Shown here: piece after piece, positions 7,880-16,166 of the stretch
Layout: every line of letters begins with the position of its first letter
How positions within the stretch are numbered: position 1 is the stretch's first letter
From: FEN-987 sp964598845
GTDB lineage: Archaea; Thermoproteota; Bathyarchaeia; 40CM-2-53-6
DNA: 41,985 nucleotides
NCBI GenBank assembly: GCA_964598845.1
Contig: CAZRDM010000018.1
Location: 1 to 41,985 of the forward strand
Direction of reading: 5' to 3'
Notes under the pieces: generated by a model
Database searches by the model: none
Told to the model about the DNA's origin: nothing
Seen by the model: the letters and a program-made list of their open reading frames with translations, nothing else
Made by a program: the position numbers and the translations under genes

Positions 7880-8506
7880 TCAAGACCGCAATCGAGTCTT
7901 TGTCCGCTTCTTCTCTCCCCCACAGTCACGGATAGTTCTTTTTCTTCTCGCGATTGGAATTCTCATGCGGGCCTTCTTTGCAAGTGCACGCGTCAACCCG
8001 TCGACTGTTGTTGTTCTCATGTACAGTACAGGCTTGAATGTGAGACCTTCCCAGAACCGGTTCGCCAGCTTATTCCTGATGGCGTTGCGAAGGGCAACAT
8101 GTTTGATGTGACGGCTTGAGAGAAATATCGCGGCCGCTAGCGTCAAAGCACTGCCTATTCCTCGCCTTCTATGAGTCTTCTCGACGTATACATCTCCAAT
8201 TATTCCGACCCGCCTAAAGTCCCCATCAGCACAATTTCTTGTCTCAATGCTAGCGGTCAGGAATCCAACTGTTCGGCCAAATTGTTCAGCTACGAACAGT
8301 CTTCCCACCCGTTTGTGAAGCATCTGTCTATACCGGGCCAAGTTCTCTCTCCTTACTACTGGACGCCAGAGACCCGGATACCTATGCTGCCTGTCAAACT
8401 CATGCCTCAGATGCAAGATATCCTGTAGATCGTCTTCCCTGGCAGCACGGATCTTGACTCCGCCAAGTTCAGTGAGTGGAAGTGCGAATGCCTCTTCCCT
8501 ATCCAT
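7880..8506 (-). CDS. GNAT family N-acetyltransferase
   Basis: Motif A, the acetyl-CoA pyrophosphate loop, is clear: VGIIGDVYVEKTHRRRGIGSALTLAA, with the R/Q-x-x-G-x-G/A core as RRRGIG. Upstream strands carry RLFVAEQFGRTVGFLTASIE, and downstream HVALRNAIRNKLANRFWEGLTFKPVLYMR is the usual C-terminal strand-helix-strand. The last 35 residues are very basic (KKARMRIPIARRKRTIR and onward), an unusual tail. The substrate is unknown; sugar amines, amino acids and protein N-termini are all possible. It lies 144 bases upstream of the GT4 gene on the same strand and may belong to that glycoconjugate group. Confidence 0.83.
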   Translation of the reverse strand: MDREEAFALPLTELGGVKIRAAREDDLQDILHLRHEFDRQHRYPGLWRPVVRRENLARYRQMLHKRVGRLFVAEQFGRTVGFLTASIETRNCADGDFRRVGIIGDVYVEKTHRRRGIGSALTLAAAIFLSSRHIKHVALRNAIRNKLANRFWEGLTFKPVLYMRTTTVDGLTRALAKKARMRIPIARRKRTIRDCGGEKKRTKTRLRS

Positions 8507-8628
8507 AGCGAGTCGCGCGTTATGGAGTACATGTCGATATTGAGCTTGCTTCAGGCCGCCGATTCAAGGATGACTAACACAAGGTACGGGACCACAAACC
8601 TGTTCCTCAAAGAAACCAACCGGTGGCC

Positions 8629-8637
8629 AATTATATG
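8629..8637 (+). promoter_or_regulatory. TATA-like box for the GMP synthase gene
   Basis: AATTATATG lies about 37 bases before the ATG at 8671, placing transcription start near 8660. This puts the upstream in-frame GTG (8623) and ATG (8635) before the transcript and supports 8671 as the real start. Called by eye. Confidence 0.4.
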
Positions 8638-8670
8638 GACGGAAACGTTCACGCTCAGGCGGTCTGCAAC

Positions 8671-9636
8671 ATGAAGATCGAAGAGTTGAAGGTCGAAGAT
8701 CTTGACCCTGCCAAGTTCATAGATCGCAAGGTGAAGGAGATTGTAGGCATTGTCGGCGATGATGTAGCTGTCAACGCTCTATCTGGGGGAGTAGATTCGT
8801 CGACGGTTACGTTGCTTGGCCATAGAGCGTTGGATGACAGGCTGAGGACCTATTTCATCGATAATGGTTTGATGAGGGAGGGGGAGCCGGAGCGTGTGGT
8901 TTCAATATTTCAGAGTCTCGGAATCAAGGTTAGCGTGGTCCACGCTGATGCAGAGTTCTTCAATGTACTTAAGGGCGTGACCGATCCTGAAGAGAAGAGA
9001 GAAGCTATCACACGAACATTCTACAGAGACATCTTTGGCAAGATCGTGAGGGAGAGCGGTATACGCTATCTCTTGCAGGGAACAAACTACACGGACGTAG
9101 AGGAGACGGTTGCAGGGATCAAGAGACAGCACAACGTTCTCGAACAGCTTGGAATCGACACGGAAGAAAGATACGGCTATAGAGTGATAGAACCACTAAT
9201 CCAACTTCGAAAGACGGCGATAAGGAAGGTTGCGAAAGCGTTAGGCCTGCCAGAAGAGATCTATGAAAGGCCACCGTTCCCCGGCCCAGCTCTTGCTGCG
9301 AGGATAATAGGAGAAGTCACTCCAGAGCGGGTACAAACCGTGAGGGCCGCAACGAGGATAGTTGAAGAAGAACTATCCAGCGTAGGAGCATTTCAGTTCC
9401 TTGCGGTCTTGCATGAGGACAAGGCCACAGGAGTGAGAGAGAGGAGAAGAGAATACGGGGAGCAGATTGAGGTAAGATGCTGGGACAGCACAGACGCCAA
9501 GATAGCGTCACCAACAAGACTCTCCTACGAGATCTTGGATAAGCTGGCGAGGAGGATAACAAGCGAAATCCCGAATATCGTCAGCGTCACCCACAACATA
9601 ACACGGAAGCCACCCTCCACAATCGAGGCTGTCTAG
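8671..9636 (+). CDS. guaAB: GMP synthase subunit B (ATP-pyrophosphatase/dimerisation part)
   Basis: This is the separate synthetase subunit used by archaea. It adenylates XMP and replaces the adenylate with ammonia supplied by a glutaminase subunit encoded elsewhere. The PP-loop is ALSGGVDSSTVTLLG. Further hallmarks are YFIDNGLMR, LLQGTNYTDVEE and ERPPFPGPALAARIIGE, and it ends in the GMPS dimerisation domain (RLSYEILDKLARRITSEIPNIVSVTHNITRKPPSTIE). Starting at the ATG at 8671 gives 321 residues, close to archaeal length; upstream in-frame starts precede the TATA-like box. No glutaminase gene is in the window. Its place next to adenine deaminase fits purine metabolism. Confidence 0.92.
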   Translation: MKIEELKVEDLDPAKFIDRKVKEIVGIVGDDVAVNALSGGVDSSTVTLLGHRALDDRLRTYFIDNGLMREGEPERVVSIFQSLGIKVSVVHADAEFFNVLKGVTDPEEKREAITRTFYRDIFGKIVRESGIRYLLQGTNYTDVEETVAGIKRQHNVLEQLGIDTEERYGYRVIEPLIQLRKTAIRKVAKALGLPEEIYERPPFPGPALAARIIGEVTPERVQTVRAATRIVEEELSSVGAFQFLAVLHEDKATGVRERRREYGEQIEVRCWDSTDAKIASPTRLSYEILDKLARRITSEIPNIVSVTHNITRKPPSTIEAV

Positions 9637-9934
9637 CCGCGAAAAACCGCCATTTTACTGAACATGAGCCTGGCGCAGAACGTGGAACCCAACGTTCTCG
9701 CGGACATGCACTTCAGAGCCACAAGATCACGCAATCTCACAGCCCTAAGATAGAGACCTTCAGCATCTGCTCAACAGGATCCGCAGCTCAGCTTCGAGCA
9801 TTCGCCTAGTGCCTGAGACATGGCGCGGCGCAGAACGCTTGGATGATACATCTCCTCAAACGAAATCACCAGACACAATTACGTCTGCGCGATACCTCAT
9901 AAGGAAAGAGAACACGGCAAGTTGGCAGGCGTCA
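9637..9934 (+). other. intergenic stretch between GMP synthase and adenine deaminase
   Basis: The adenine deaminase frame stays open upstream of its likely ATG back to a GTG at 9809, but these residues are not conserved family sequence. A 29-codon frame (9664-9753) is too short to support. I see no clear terminator or TATA box. Confidence 0.35.
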
Positions 9935-11725
9935 ATGGTCACTTATCTGAAGAGTAGAGCAACTAGGAGCGAACTCATTCGGGTGGCAATGGGTGATACC
10001 AAAGCTGACGTGGTCCTTCAAGAAGCGAACTTGGTCAATGTCATTAGCGGAGAAATATACAAGACCGACATCGCATTGAAGGCTGATCGAATAGCTCTAG
10101 TTGGAGAAGCCGGGCACTGTACCGGAGAGAACACAGAGGTCATCGAGGCTTCCGGACTGTACGCTGCTCCAGGGCTAATCGACGGACATATTCACATAGA
10201 GAGCACAATGCTTACTGTCGAGGAGTTCTCCTATCTGGCCGTACCTCATGGAACTACGTCCGTGAATGCTGACGCTCATGAAATCTCAAACGTTCTCGGT
10301 ATCCGTGGTTTCAGGCTCTTTCACGATAGATCAAGACGCGTCCCACTAAGAATCTTCATGGTGGCACCGTCATCTGTACCGCTTACTGGAAGCAAGATGG
10401 AGATTCCTTCCAAAAGAATAGACCTGAAAGAACTAACTGCAATAGTGAAAATGCAGAATGTTCTAGGTCTAAGTGAAGTACTGAACACTACTGAACTCTT
10501 GAAGGGTTCGCCGAATCTGTCCGCGAAGATACAGATTGCCATTATGTTTCAGAAGTACATCGATGGAAACGCTCCAGGCCTTTCCGGAAAAGAACTCAAT
10601 GCGTATCTTGCAGCCGGACCGCAACACGACCACGAAGCGATTACGGCGGAAGAAGCCCTAGAACGACTTAGACTGGGTTTCTGGGTGATGTTTCGTGAGG
10701 GATCGTCGGAGCGAAATCTAAGCGACCTTGCGGAGATATTGAAACACGGTAAGGTCGATAGCAGACGATGCTGCTTCGCAACGGATGACAAGGATCCACG
10801 CGACTTGGCCATTGAAGGCCATATAGATCATTGCCTCAGGAAGAGCATCAGCGCAGGCATTCCGCCTGTAACAGCGGTTCAGATGGCGACTCTCAACTGC
10901 GCGGAATACATGGGTCTGGAGAGAGAGCTAGGCTCCATCTCCCCAGGAAAGATGGCTGACATTGTACTTTTCGACGATCTCGAAAGCTTGAACGTCAGGT
11001 TTACGATAATTGGAGGGAAGATCGTTGCAAGGAATGGAAAGGCCAGTTTTCGGTTGGACACTCGCCCATATCCAAGATGGGCGACCAAGACCGTCAGGAT
11101 GAGACGTCGCGTAACTGCAGCAGATCTACTGATACATGCCCCGGATACGGAAAGAGTCACGGTCCGCGTGCTTGATGTGACGAAGGGCACCATAATAAGC
11201 GAGATGAAAGTGGTTGACCTGCCCGTCCGGGACAGAGCATTGAACTCTGATGTTGACCAAGACGTACTGAAGGTTGCCGTGGCGGAAAGGTATGGAAAGA
11301 CGAATCTTGCAGTTGGGAAAGGTTTCACAATAGGCTTTGGTCTCAAGCATGGTGCAATAGCTTCCAGCGTCGCCCACGACGCTCACAACATAATCTGCGT
11401 GGGTACAAATGATTTGGATATGGTGGACGCGATGAACCAAGTTGTAGCAATGCAGGGAGGTCTCGTAGCCGTAAAGGAAGGAAAGACGATAGCGCAACTC
11501 GAATTGAGACTGGCAGGTATAATGTCAGTTGAGTCGTGGAAGATCGTCTCGGACAAACTTGCGTTCCTACACCAAGAGGTGCGCGAAGAACTCGACTGTA
11601 AACTCCGCTCTCCATACATGGTGTTGGCATTCGAATCGAGCGCATCGGTTCCGGAACTTAAGGTCTCAACCAGAGGATTGATTGACGTTTCAACCATGAG
11701 AATTATTCCACTAGTAGTCACCTAG
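9935..11725 (+). CDS. ade: adenine deaminase
   Basis: An amidohydrolase-fold enzyme converting adenine to hypoxanthine and ammonia. The metal motif is GLIDGHIHIESTML; NADAHEISNVLG follows (most homologues have DPHE in place of ADAHE). Further family segments are GPQHDHEAITAEEAL, CCFATDDKDPRDL, the amidohydrolase tail LGSISPGKMADIVLFDD, and the adenine-deaminase-specific C-terminal domain with SSVAHDAHNIICVG. I chose ATG 9935 because the family usually begins shortly before a segment like SELIRVAMGDTKADVVLQEANLVNV; the GTG at 9809 would add 42 non-conserved residues. With the neighbouring ECF transporter, phosphorylase and PRTase it points to purine salvage. Confidence 0.9.
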   Translation: MVTYLKSRATRSELIRVAMGDTKADVVLQEANLVNVISGEIYKTDIALKADRIALVGEAGHCTGENTEVIEASGLYAAPGLIDGHIHIESTMLTVEEFSYLAVPHGTTSVNADAHEISNVLGIRGFRLFHDRSRRVPLRIFMVAPSSVPLTGSKMEIPSKRIDLKELTAIVKMQNVLGLSEVLNTTELLKGSPNLSAKIQIAIMFQKYIDGNAPGLSGKELNAYLAAGPQHDHEAITAEEALERLRLGFWVMFREGSSERNLSDLAEILKHGKVDSRRCCFATDDKDPRDLAIEGHIDHCLRKSISAGIPPVTAVQMATLNCAEYMGLERELGSISPGKMADIVLFDDLESLNVRFTIIGGKIVARNGKASFRLDTRPYPRWATKTVRMRRRVTAADLLIHAPDTERVTVRVLDVTKGTIISEMKVVDLPVRDRALNSDVDQDVLKVAVAERYGKTNLAVGKGFTIGFGLKHGAIASSVAHDAHNIICVGTNDLDMVDAMNQVVAMQGGLVAVKEGKTIAQLELRLAGIMSVESWKIVSDKLAFLHQEVREELDCKLRSPYMVLAFESSASVPELKVSTRGLIDVSTMRIIPLVVT

Positions 11726-11800
11726 AGCGTGTTCGTGATCTACGACAGGTAATGCAGAGGCACGTTCCGGTCGTAATCGACATTACAGTATAGTGTCAAG

Positions 11801-11808
11801 AATTAAAT
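11801..11808 (+). promoter_or_regulatory. TATA-like box of the ECF transporter operon
   Basis: AATTAAAT lies about 72 bases before the first ECF-operon gene and predicts a transcript start near 11830, just before the perfect palindrome at 11840-11859. By eye only. Confidence 0.45.
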
Positions 11809-11839
11809 AGAATGCACACGGAGCAATGAACTCTGCGGC

Positions 11840-11859
11840 GATTGATCGGACGATCAATC
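11840..11859. promoter_or_regulatory. perfect 9+2+9 inverted repeat, probable operator
   Basis: GATTGATCG-GA-CGATCAATC is a perfect 9-base inverted repeat with a 2-base centre, located between the TATA-like box and the first gene of the ECF operon. The position just downstream of the predicted transcript start and the dyad size suit a dimeric repressor. It could also form a hairpin in the leader RNA, but the 2-base loop makes a DNA site more likely. Confidence 0.6.
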
Positions 11860-11876
11860 CAAAGTTGTGAGTCCCT

Positions 11877-12095
11877 GTGAAACCGATTCTAGCGTACGCA
11901 ATCGTTTTGGTTGTTTTGATTGCGGCCCTTGCGATCTACGGTCTGATATACTCCATAGGGATCGGAGGAACGAAACCTCCACTATGGGGAGCTGAGGGCG
12001 GGTACATAGTCAACATCTTGGGAATAGCGGTGCTTATTGTTGGAGCTCTGCTTGGTTGGGCGGCGATAAAGCGTAGGGAAGGAGGAAAGAGCTGA
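11877..12095 (+). CDS. small two-helix membrane protein of the ECF operon
   Basis: A 72-residue protein with two strong hydrophobic helices (about residues 4-26 and 43-65), a GTG start and a Lys/Arg-rich C-terminus (IKRREGGKS) expected on the cytoplasmic side. Its stop overlaps the start of the S-component gene by one base, so they are translationally coupled. It resembles small accessory membrane subunits that accompany some ECF or cobalt-type transporters, but I do not recognise the family. It is probably real because it is tightly packed first in the operon, behind a TATA-like box and palindrome. Confidence 0.7.
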   Translation: MKPILAYAIVLVVLIAALAIYGLIYSIGIGGTKPPLWGAEGGYIVNILGIAVLIVGALLGWAAIKRREGGKS

Positions 12096-12847
12096 TGGAT
12101 CCGCTCCAACCAGTCGCCGACTTCTTCAACACTCTCATCAACACTATGGCAGCTTTCTTCCAAGCAATTGGGCTCAACTCGATGCTCTCAATTAGTGGGG
12201 TAGTCTTCGCGATAGGGACAGCTATTTTCTTTATGGAAATTCTCGGATTCACCTTCACTAAGCGAGGAATAGGGCGGAACTGGATTCGCTGGGACTCCAC
12301 TGATATCGCTATGACTGCAATGCTCTCAGCCATCTATGGCGGTGGACTCGCTGCAACCGCAGGCATTGTGCTCATACCAGGATTCACTTGGGTCCGACCT
12401 GCTGACGCCTTAAACCCGATGTATGGAACAGTTTTCGGAGTCCCGGGCGCGGTCGCGGCCGCTGTGGGCAACTTGATAGGAGACATACTTTCAGGGACTC
12501 TGAGCGTTGGTTCAATCGGCGGACTCATGGGTCAGTTCTTCCAAGCCTACGTCCCTTACAAGATGGTTAGAAAACAAATCGACATCGCAATGAAGACTCG
12601 AAGGGGATTCGTAGTCTACGAGATTGCGACATTTCTAGGTGCGATAGTGGTGGGGATCTACATATCGTTCTTCCTCGACGTACTTAAGATTCTTCCATCA
12701 GACGTAGTATGGTACGGTTTCGCGCCATTCGTGATCGTTCCCTCGGGCGTTCTCGGCTTGATTATCGCCCCGCCCATACAGAAGATCGTCTATCCAAAAG
12801 TCAAGGCTTGGGGACTGTTCTACCAAGACAGACAAGTCCAGCACTGA
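12095..12847 (+). CDS. ECF transporter substrate-binding S component (substrate unknown)
   Basis: A 250-residue protein with about six hydrophobic segments. The segment VFGVPGAVAAAVGNLIGDILSGTL resembles the conserved Gly/Ala-rich helix with a GNxxxD-like element of S components (ECF-type substrate-binding membrane subunits). The first 40 residues form an extra amphipathic/hydrophobic N-terminal part. It is followed at once by two EcfA ATPases and EcfT, making a dedicated (group I) ECF importer. Substrate cannot be read from the sequence; the flanking adenine deaminase, GMP synthase, phosphorylase and PRTase suggest a purine or nucleoside, while thiamine, queuosine precursors or another vitamin remain possible. 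Confidence 0.75.
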   Translation: MDPLQPVADFFNTLINTMAAFFQAIGLNSMLSISGVVFAIGTAIFFMEILGFTFTKRGIGRNWIRWDSTDIAMTAMLSAIYGGGLAATAGIVLIPGFTWVRPADALNPMYGTVFGVPGAVAAAVGNLIGDILSGTLSVGSIGGLMGQFFQAYVPYKMVRKQIDIAMKTRRGFVVYEIATFLGAIVVGIYISFFLDVLKILPSDVVWYGFAPFVIVPSGVLGLIIAPPIQKIVYPKVKAWGLFYQDRQVQH

Positions 12848-12860
12848 CTTTGGTGCGTTC

Positions 12861-13727
12861 TTGAACTCGGTCGCCCCAGTAGTAAGCGTTCAGAATGTCA
12901 GCTACCGATACCCCACCAGCTCAAAGCCTGCAATAAGCAATATCAATCTCGAAGTGAAACAAAGCGAATTCCTCGGAATCATCGGTCCCTCTGAAGCCGG
13001 CAAGACGACCCTATGCCTCTGCTTGAATGGAATAATTCCGCATCTAATAGGTGGGGATTTCACAGGTAGAGTAGATGTCTACGGTGCAGACACACGGAGC
13101 AGGCGAGTCTGCGAGTTAGCCGAGAACATTGGAATGGTCTTCGAAGACCCCGAGACTCAGCTCTTCGGATTAGTCGTAGAAGAAGATGTGGCGTTTGGAC
13201 CTGAGAACCTACGAGTTCCTCCTCATGAGATTAGAGGACGCATCCAAGAGGCCCTCAATATCACGAAACTCTCCGGGTTTGAGAACAGGGAGACTTTCAC
13301 CCTGTCAGGTGGACAGAAGCAGAGGACGGCCATAGCCTCCACACTGGCTATGAAATCCAGTATCCTAGTCCTTGATGAGCCTACCACCAACCTTGACCCG
13401 GTGGGAAAACTTGAGGTCTTTTCCGTAATTCGTTCTCTGAAGGAACAGCAAGGATCTACGATCATAATGACCGACCACAATACCGAGCATCTGGCAATGT
13501 TCGCAGATAGGATTGCGGTGATGTATGATGGAAGCATAGTACGCGAGGGAACGCCCAACGAAATATTCCGCGACATTGATCTCCTGGACAAGATCCGAGT
13601 ACCTGTTCCGGAAGTTGGACGACTTTGTGCGCTGCTCGAGAGAGAAGGGCTATTCAAACCAGATGATTTCACCCTAACGGAAGAAGACCTTGAGAAGAAG
13701 CTCACTTCGAGGTTTCAAAGGAAATGA
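12861..13727 (+). CDS. ECF transporter ATPase subunit (EcfA1-like)
   Basis: ABC ATPase with Walker A GPSEAGKTT (42-50), the EcfA-type Q-loop region MVFEDPETQLFG followed by EEDVAFGPENL, signature LSGGQKQR (148-155) and Walker B ILVLDEPTTNLDP. A Glu replaces the usual Asn/Gly after Ser in Walker A, a mild deviation. The start is TTG at 12861, 13 bases after the S component stop. The C-terminal extension (about residues 245-288) is acidic then basic, as in other EcfA proteins. It works as a heterodimer with the next gene, whose ATG overlaps its stop by 4 bases. Confidence 0.9.
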   Translation: MNSVAPVVSVQNVSYRYPTSSKPAISNINLEVKQSEFLGIIGPSEAGKTTLCLCLNGIIPHLIGGDFTGRVDVYGADTRSRRVCELAENIGMVFEDPETQLFGLVVEEDVAFGPENLRVPPHEIRGRIQEALNITKLSGFENRETFTLSGGQKQRTAIASTLAMKSSILVLDEPTTNLDPVGKLEVFSVIRSLKEQQGSTIIMTDHNTEHLAMFADRIAVMYDGSIVREGTPNEIFRDIDLLDKIRVPVPEVGRLCALLEREGLFKPDDFTLTEEDLEKKLTSRFQRK

Positions 13728-14560
13728 GCTCGCAGGTTTCAATTAGAACGAAAGGTCTCTGGCACACTTTTGACAACTTCCATGCACTAAGAGGAATAGA
13801 CATTGACATAGGGCTTGGAGAGAATATCGCAATTCTTGGTCAGAACGGTTCAGGGAAAACAACCCTAGTCAAGCACTTCAACGGACTGCTTAAACCGACA
13901 AGAGGAAGTGTGGAGGTCTTCGATCGAAATACAACGGACACATCGACAGCTGAGCTTGCACGATTCGTAGGATACGTCTACCAGAACCCTGATCATCAGA
14001 TCTTCTCAGACACGATTAGGGAAGAGATTGCGTTCGGGCCGACTAATCTTGGGCTTCCAAGAGAGGAAGTTGAGAAACGTGTGGAGGAGGCGCTCAGCCT
14101 AGCGGGGTTATCAGGTTTTGCAGGTTCTTATCCGTTCACGCTCGGTAAGGGAATGAGAGAACGTGTAGCCGTGGCGTCTGTGCTGGCCATGCTACCCAAG
14201 CTCCTGATAATCGATGAACCGACAACAGGGATGGACTATTCAGGATTACTCGGCGTGCTTCGAATGCTAGAGCGCTTGAAGGATCCCAAGAAGTCAATCA
14301 TCATAATAACTCACGACATGTGGTTCGCGGCAAGATTTGCTGACCGACTGATCATAATGAGTGAAGGAGAGATCATTGCTGATGGGCCAACGCGAGAGAT
14401 CTTCTTGAGAGAAGAGATTCTCGAGAAAGCGTTTCTTAGACCTCCACAACCGACAAGAATAGCGCAGAAACTTGTTCGCTTTGGCATTAGGCCTGATTGT
14501 CTTAGCGTTGAAGAACTGTTTGCAGAGATCCAGAGGTTGGCTGGTAAACCATGGCAATGA
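13724..14560 (+). CDS. ECF transporter ATPase subunit (EcfA2-like)
   Basis: ABC ATPase with Walker A GQNGSGKTT (39-47), Q-loop YVYQNPDHQIFSDTIREEIAFGPTNLG, and Walker B LLIIDEPTTGMD. The signature is the altered LGKGMRERVAV in place of LSGGQ. This is the pattern in which one EcfA partner has a degenerate signature, so that only one of the two composite ATP sites may be fully active. The ATG overlaps the previous stop (ATGA) and the gene overlaps ecfT by 10 bases, so the transporter genes form one translational unit. Confidence 0.9.
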   Translation: MSSQVSIRTKGLWHTFDNFHALRGIDIDIGLGENIAILGQNGSGKTTLVKHFNGLLKPTRGSVEVFDRNTTDTSTAELARFVGYVYQNPDHQIFSDTIREEIAFGPTNLGLPREEVEKRVEEALSLAGLSGFAGSYPFTLGKGMRERVAVASVLAMLPKLLIIDEPTTGMDYSGLLGVLRMLERLKDPKKSIIIITHDMWFAARFADRLIIMSEGEIIADGPTREIFLREEILEKAFLRPPQPTRIAQKLVRFGIRPDCLSVEELFAEIQRLAGKPWQ

Positions 14561-15339
14561 GATACAGTCTATTCGAGCCGAAAACTTCGTTTGTTCATTC
14601 CTTGGATCCTCGCACAAAGCTTGTCTGGCTTCTAACGATGTTTAGTTTGGCCGTTCTCTTCGTAGACCCATTGTTTACCATGACGATTTTCGCGTCAATA
14701 ATTGTCGTGATGGTGACCTCCAAGCTATCGATATCTAGACTGCTGCCGCAGCTGAGAGCTATCGCTCTCGTAGCTTGCATGTCTGTCTTGCTTTGGCCGA
14801 TTTGGATAAAACCGGGAAATGTCCTTGTGAGTTTTGGAAGTTTACGAATCACGGATCTCGGCCTGTTCATGGGCGTTGGCGTCGCGTTCAGATTGGCTAC
14901 GTTGATGTCTGTCGGCCCTGTATTTCTGATGACTACATCGCAGCGTGATTTCATCGCCGGCCTGACACACTTGAAACTGCCATACAAAGTCGTCTTCCTT
15001 CTATCGACTTCATTTCGCTTCCTTCCCGCGGTAATAGGCGAGATAGCCACTATTACGGAAGCTCAGGCCTCAAGAGGCTTGGAGCTAGACAAGGGAAGCA
15101 TACTCGAAAGATTTCGCAAACGTTTGCCGATTCTGATTCCAACCATTATTCTATCGATCAAGTCAAGCCAAAACTTGGCGATCGCAATTGAATCTAGAGC
15201 CTTTGGTGCCTACAAAGATCGAACCTGCCTGAGCGAACTGAAGCTTAGAAGGGCCGATTGCGTCTTCTACGTGATCTGTTTGAGTGTTCTAGCATTTGGT
15301 TTCTGGTTGAGACTTCAAGGATATGGAACAATAGAATAG
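14551..15339 (+). CDS. ECF transporter transmembrane subunit EcfT
   Basis: A membrane protein with an N-terminal LDPRTKLVWLL segment typical of EcfT and about five to six hydrophobic helices. Two coupling-helix motifs of the Ala-x-x-Arg-Gly type are present: AQASRGLELD (171-180) and IESRAFGAYK (213-222), which contact the EcfA pair. Length 262 is normal. It is the last gene of the ECF operon; its stop is one base from the stop of the convergent nucleoside phosphorylase, so the two operons meet tail to tail with no room for separate terminators. Confidence 0.9.
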   Translation: MAMRYSLFEPKTSFVHSLDPRTKLVWLLTMFSLAVLFVDPLFTMTIFASIIVVMVTSKLSISRLLPQLRAIALVACMSVLLWPIWIKPGNVLVSFGSLRITDLGLFMGVGVAFRLATLMSVGPVFLMTTSQRDFIAGLTHLKLPYKVVFLLSTSFRFLPAVIGEIATITEAQASRGLELDKGSILERFRKRLPILIPTIILSIKSSQNLAIAIESRAFGAYKDRTCLSELKLRRADCVFYVICLSVLAFGFWLRLQGYGTIE

Positions 15340-15340
15340 A

Positions 15341-16054
15341 TCAAACGATTGCCGAACTGGCGAAAATCTTGACGGCTCTCAAGGCAATTCGGATCATTGA
15401 GTCAATAGCACGAGTAGTAGTCTCGTTCTCAACTGTCTCGAGGGGCGGTCCCTCGAAGGGAGGTCCATCAACAACAAGTAGCGCCCCTGCCCTTGCATCA
15501 CGCAGCGTGGAGACAACGAAGACTGTTGAGGTCTCTGCATCTGAGCAGAGTATTCTCTTCCCTCTCCATTTCTCGTAGGCTTGCTTCTCGTTGCACATTG
15601 CGTCCCCGGAGCGACAAAGGCCCACCTTTACAGGTACTCCAAGTTCTAACGAGGCCTCAAGTAGTGCGTCAGTGACTTGATGATCGGCCACCGCTGGAAA
15701 TTCCAAGGGCACATACTCGCGTGTTGTACCATCGTCTCGCGCAGCCCCCGTTACGAGAACTATATCTCCTACTTCAACTGACTCAGCAAATCTTCCGGCA
15801 GTCCCTATTCTAATGAAAACGCGTGCTCCGACATGTAGGAGTTCTTCCAGGCATATGGATGCGGAAGGGCCTCCGATGCCAGTCGAACACACAGACACGC
15901 GGATTCCCTCGCTGGTTCCCGTGTAACCTATGTACGACCTTACGTCGCAGATCTTCTTGGGCTCGACCATTAGGGCGGAGGTTCTAGTTGCTCTCGCAGG
16001 ATCGCCGGGAAGCAGAACATACCGCGCCACATCTTCTCGTTTCAATCCCAACAA
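15341..16054 (-). CDS. nucleoside phosphorylase (uridine/purine nucleoside phosphorylase family)
   Basis: PNP/UDP-family enzyme splitting a nucleoside with phosphate into base and ribose-1-phosphate. Phosphate-site motifs are LLPGDPARA and STGIGGPSASICLEEL, and the strand RIGTAGRF is typical. The ribose-binding EME-type motif reads DAETST, keeping the second Glu. The N-terminal phrase DVARYVLLPGDPARA is most like uridine phosphorylases, but specificity cannot be read. A TTG at 16054 is the first in-frame start after a stop, with a TTAATTC box about 30 bases upstream. It lies downstream of a PRTase on the same strand and faces the ECF operon, supporting nucleoside salvage. Confidence 0.85.
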   Translation of the reverse strand: MLGLKREDVARYVLLPGDPARATRTSALMVEPKKICDVRSYIGYTGTSEGIRVSVCSTGIGGPSASICLEELLHVGARVFIRIGTAGRFAESVEVGDIVLVTGAARDDGTTREYVPLEFPAVADHQVTDALLEASLELGVPVKVGLCRSGDAMCNEKQAYEKWRGKRILCSDAETSTVFVVSTLRDARAGALLVVDGPPFEGPPLETVENETTTRAIDSMIRIALRAVKIFASSAIV

Positions 16055-16082
16055 AGATGATCACGACAAGTCAGGTGCTAAG

Positions 16083-16090
16083 TGAATTAA
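16083..16090 (-). promoter_or_regulatory. TATA-like box upstream of the phosphorylase
   Basis: On the minus strand TTAATTCA lies about 30 bases before the TTG start at 16054, a distance that would give a leaderless or nearly leaderless transcript. The phosphorylase might therefore be transcribed separately from the PRTase. By eye only. Confidence 0.35.
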
Positions 16091-16166
16091 CCCTTTTCGC
16101 GAACAATCGCTTGAAATGATCCGTGCCCAAAGGCAGTCGCATACGAGAAGTTGTTTGGCGTCCATG

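Noticed and set aside
7641..7883. 80-residue frame overlapping the GT4 start
   Set aside because: It overlaps the glycosyltransferase coding sequence in another frame and has no recognisable features.
9664..9753. 29-codon frame after GMP synthase
   Set aside because: Too short and without supporting signals.
15503..15560. Loss of the ribose-binding Glu in the nucleoside phosphorylase
   Set aside because: Correct alignment gives DAETST for EMExxx, so the second Glu is retained and only a Glu-to-Asp change remains.
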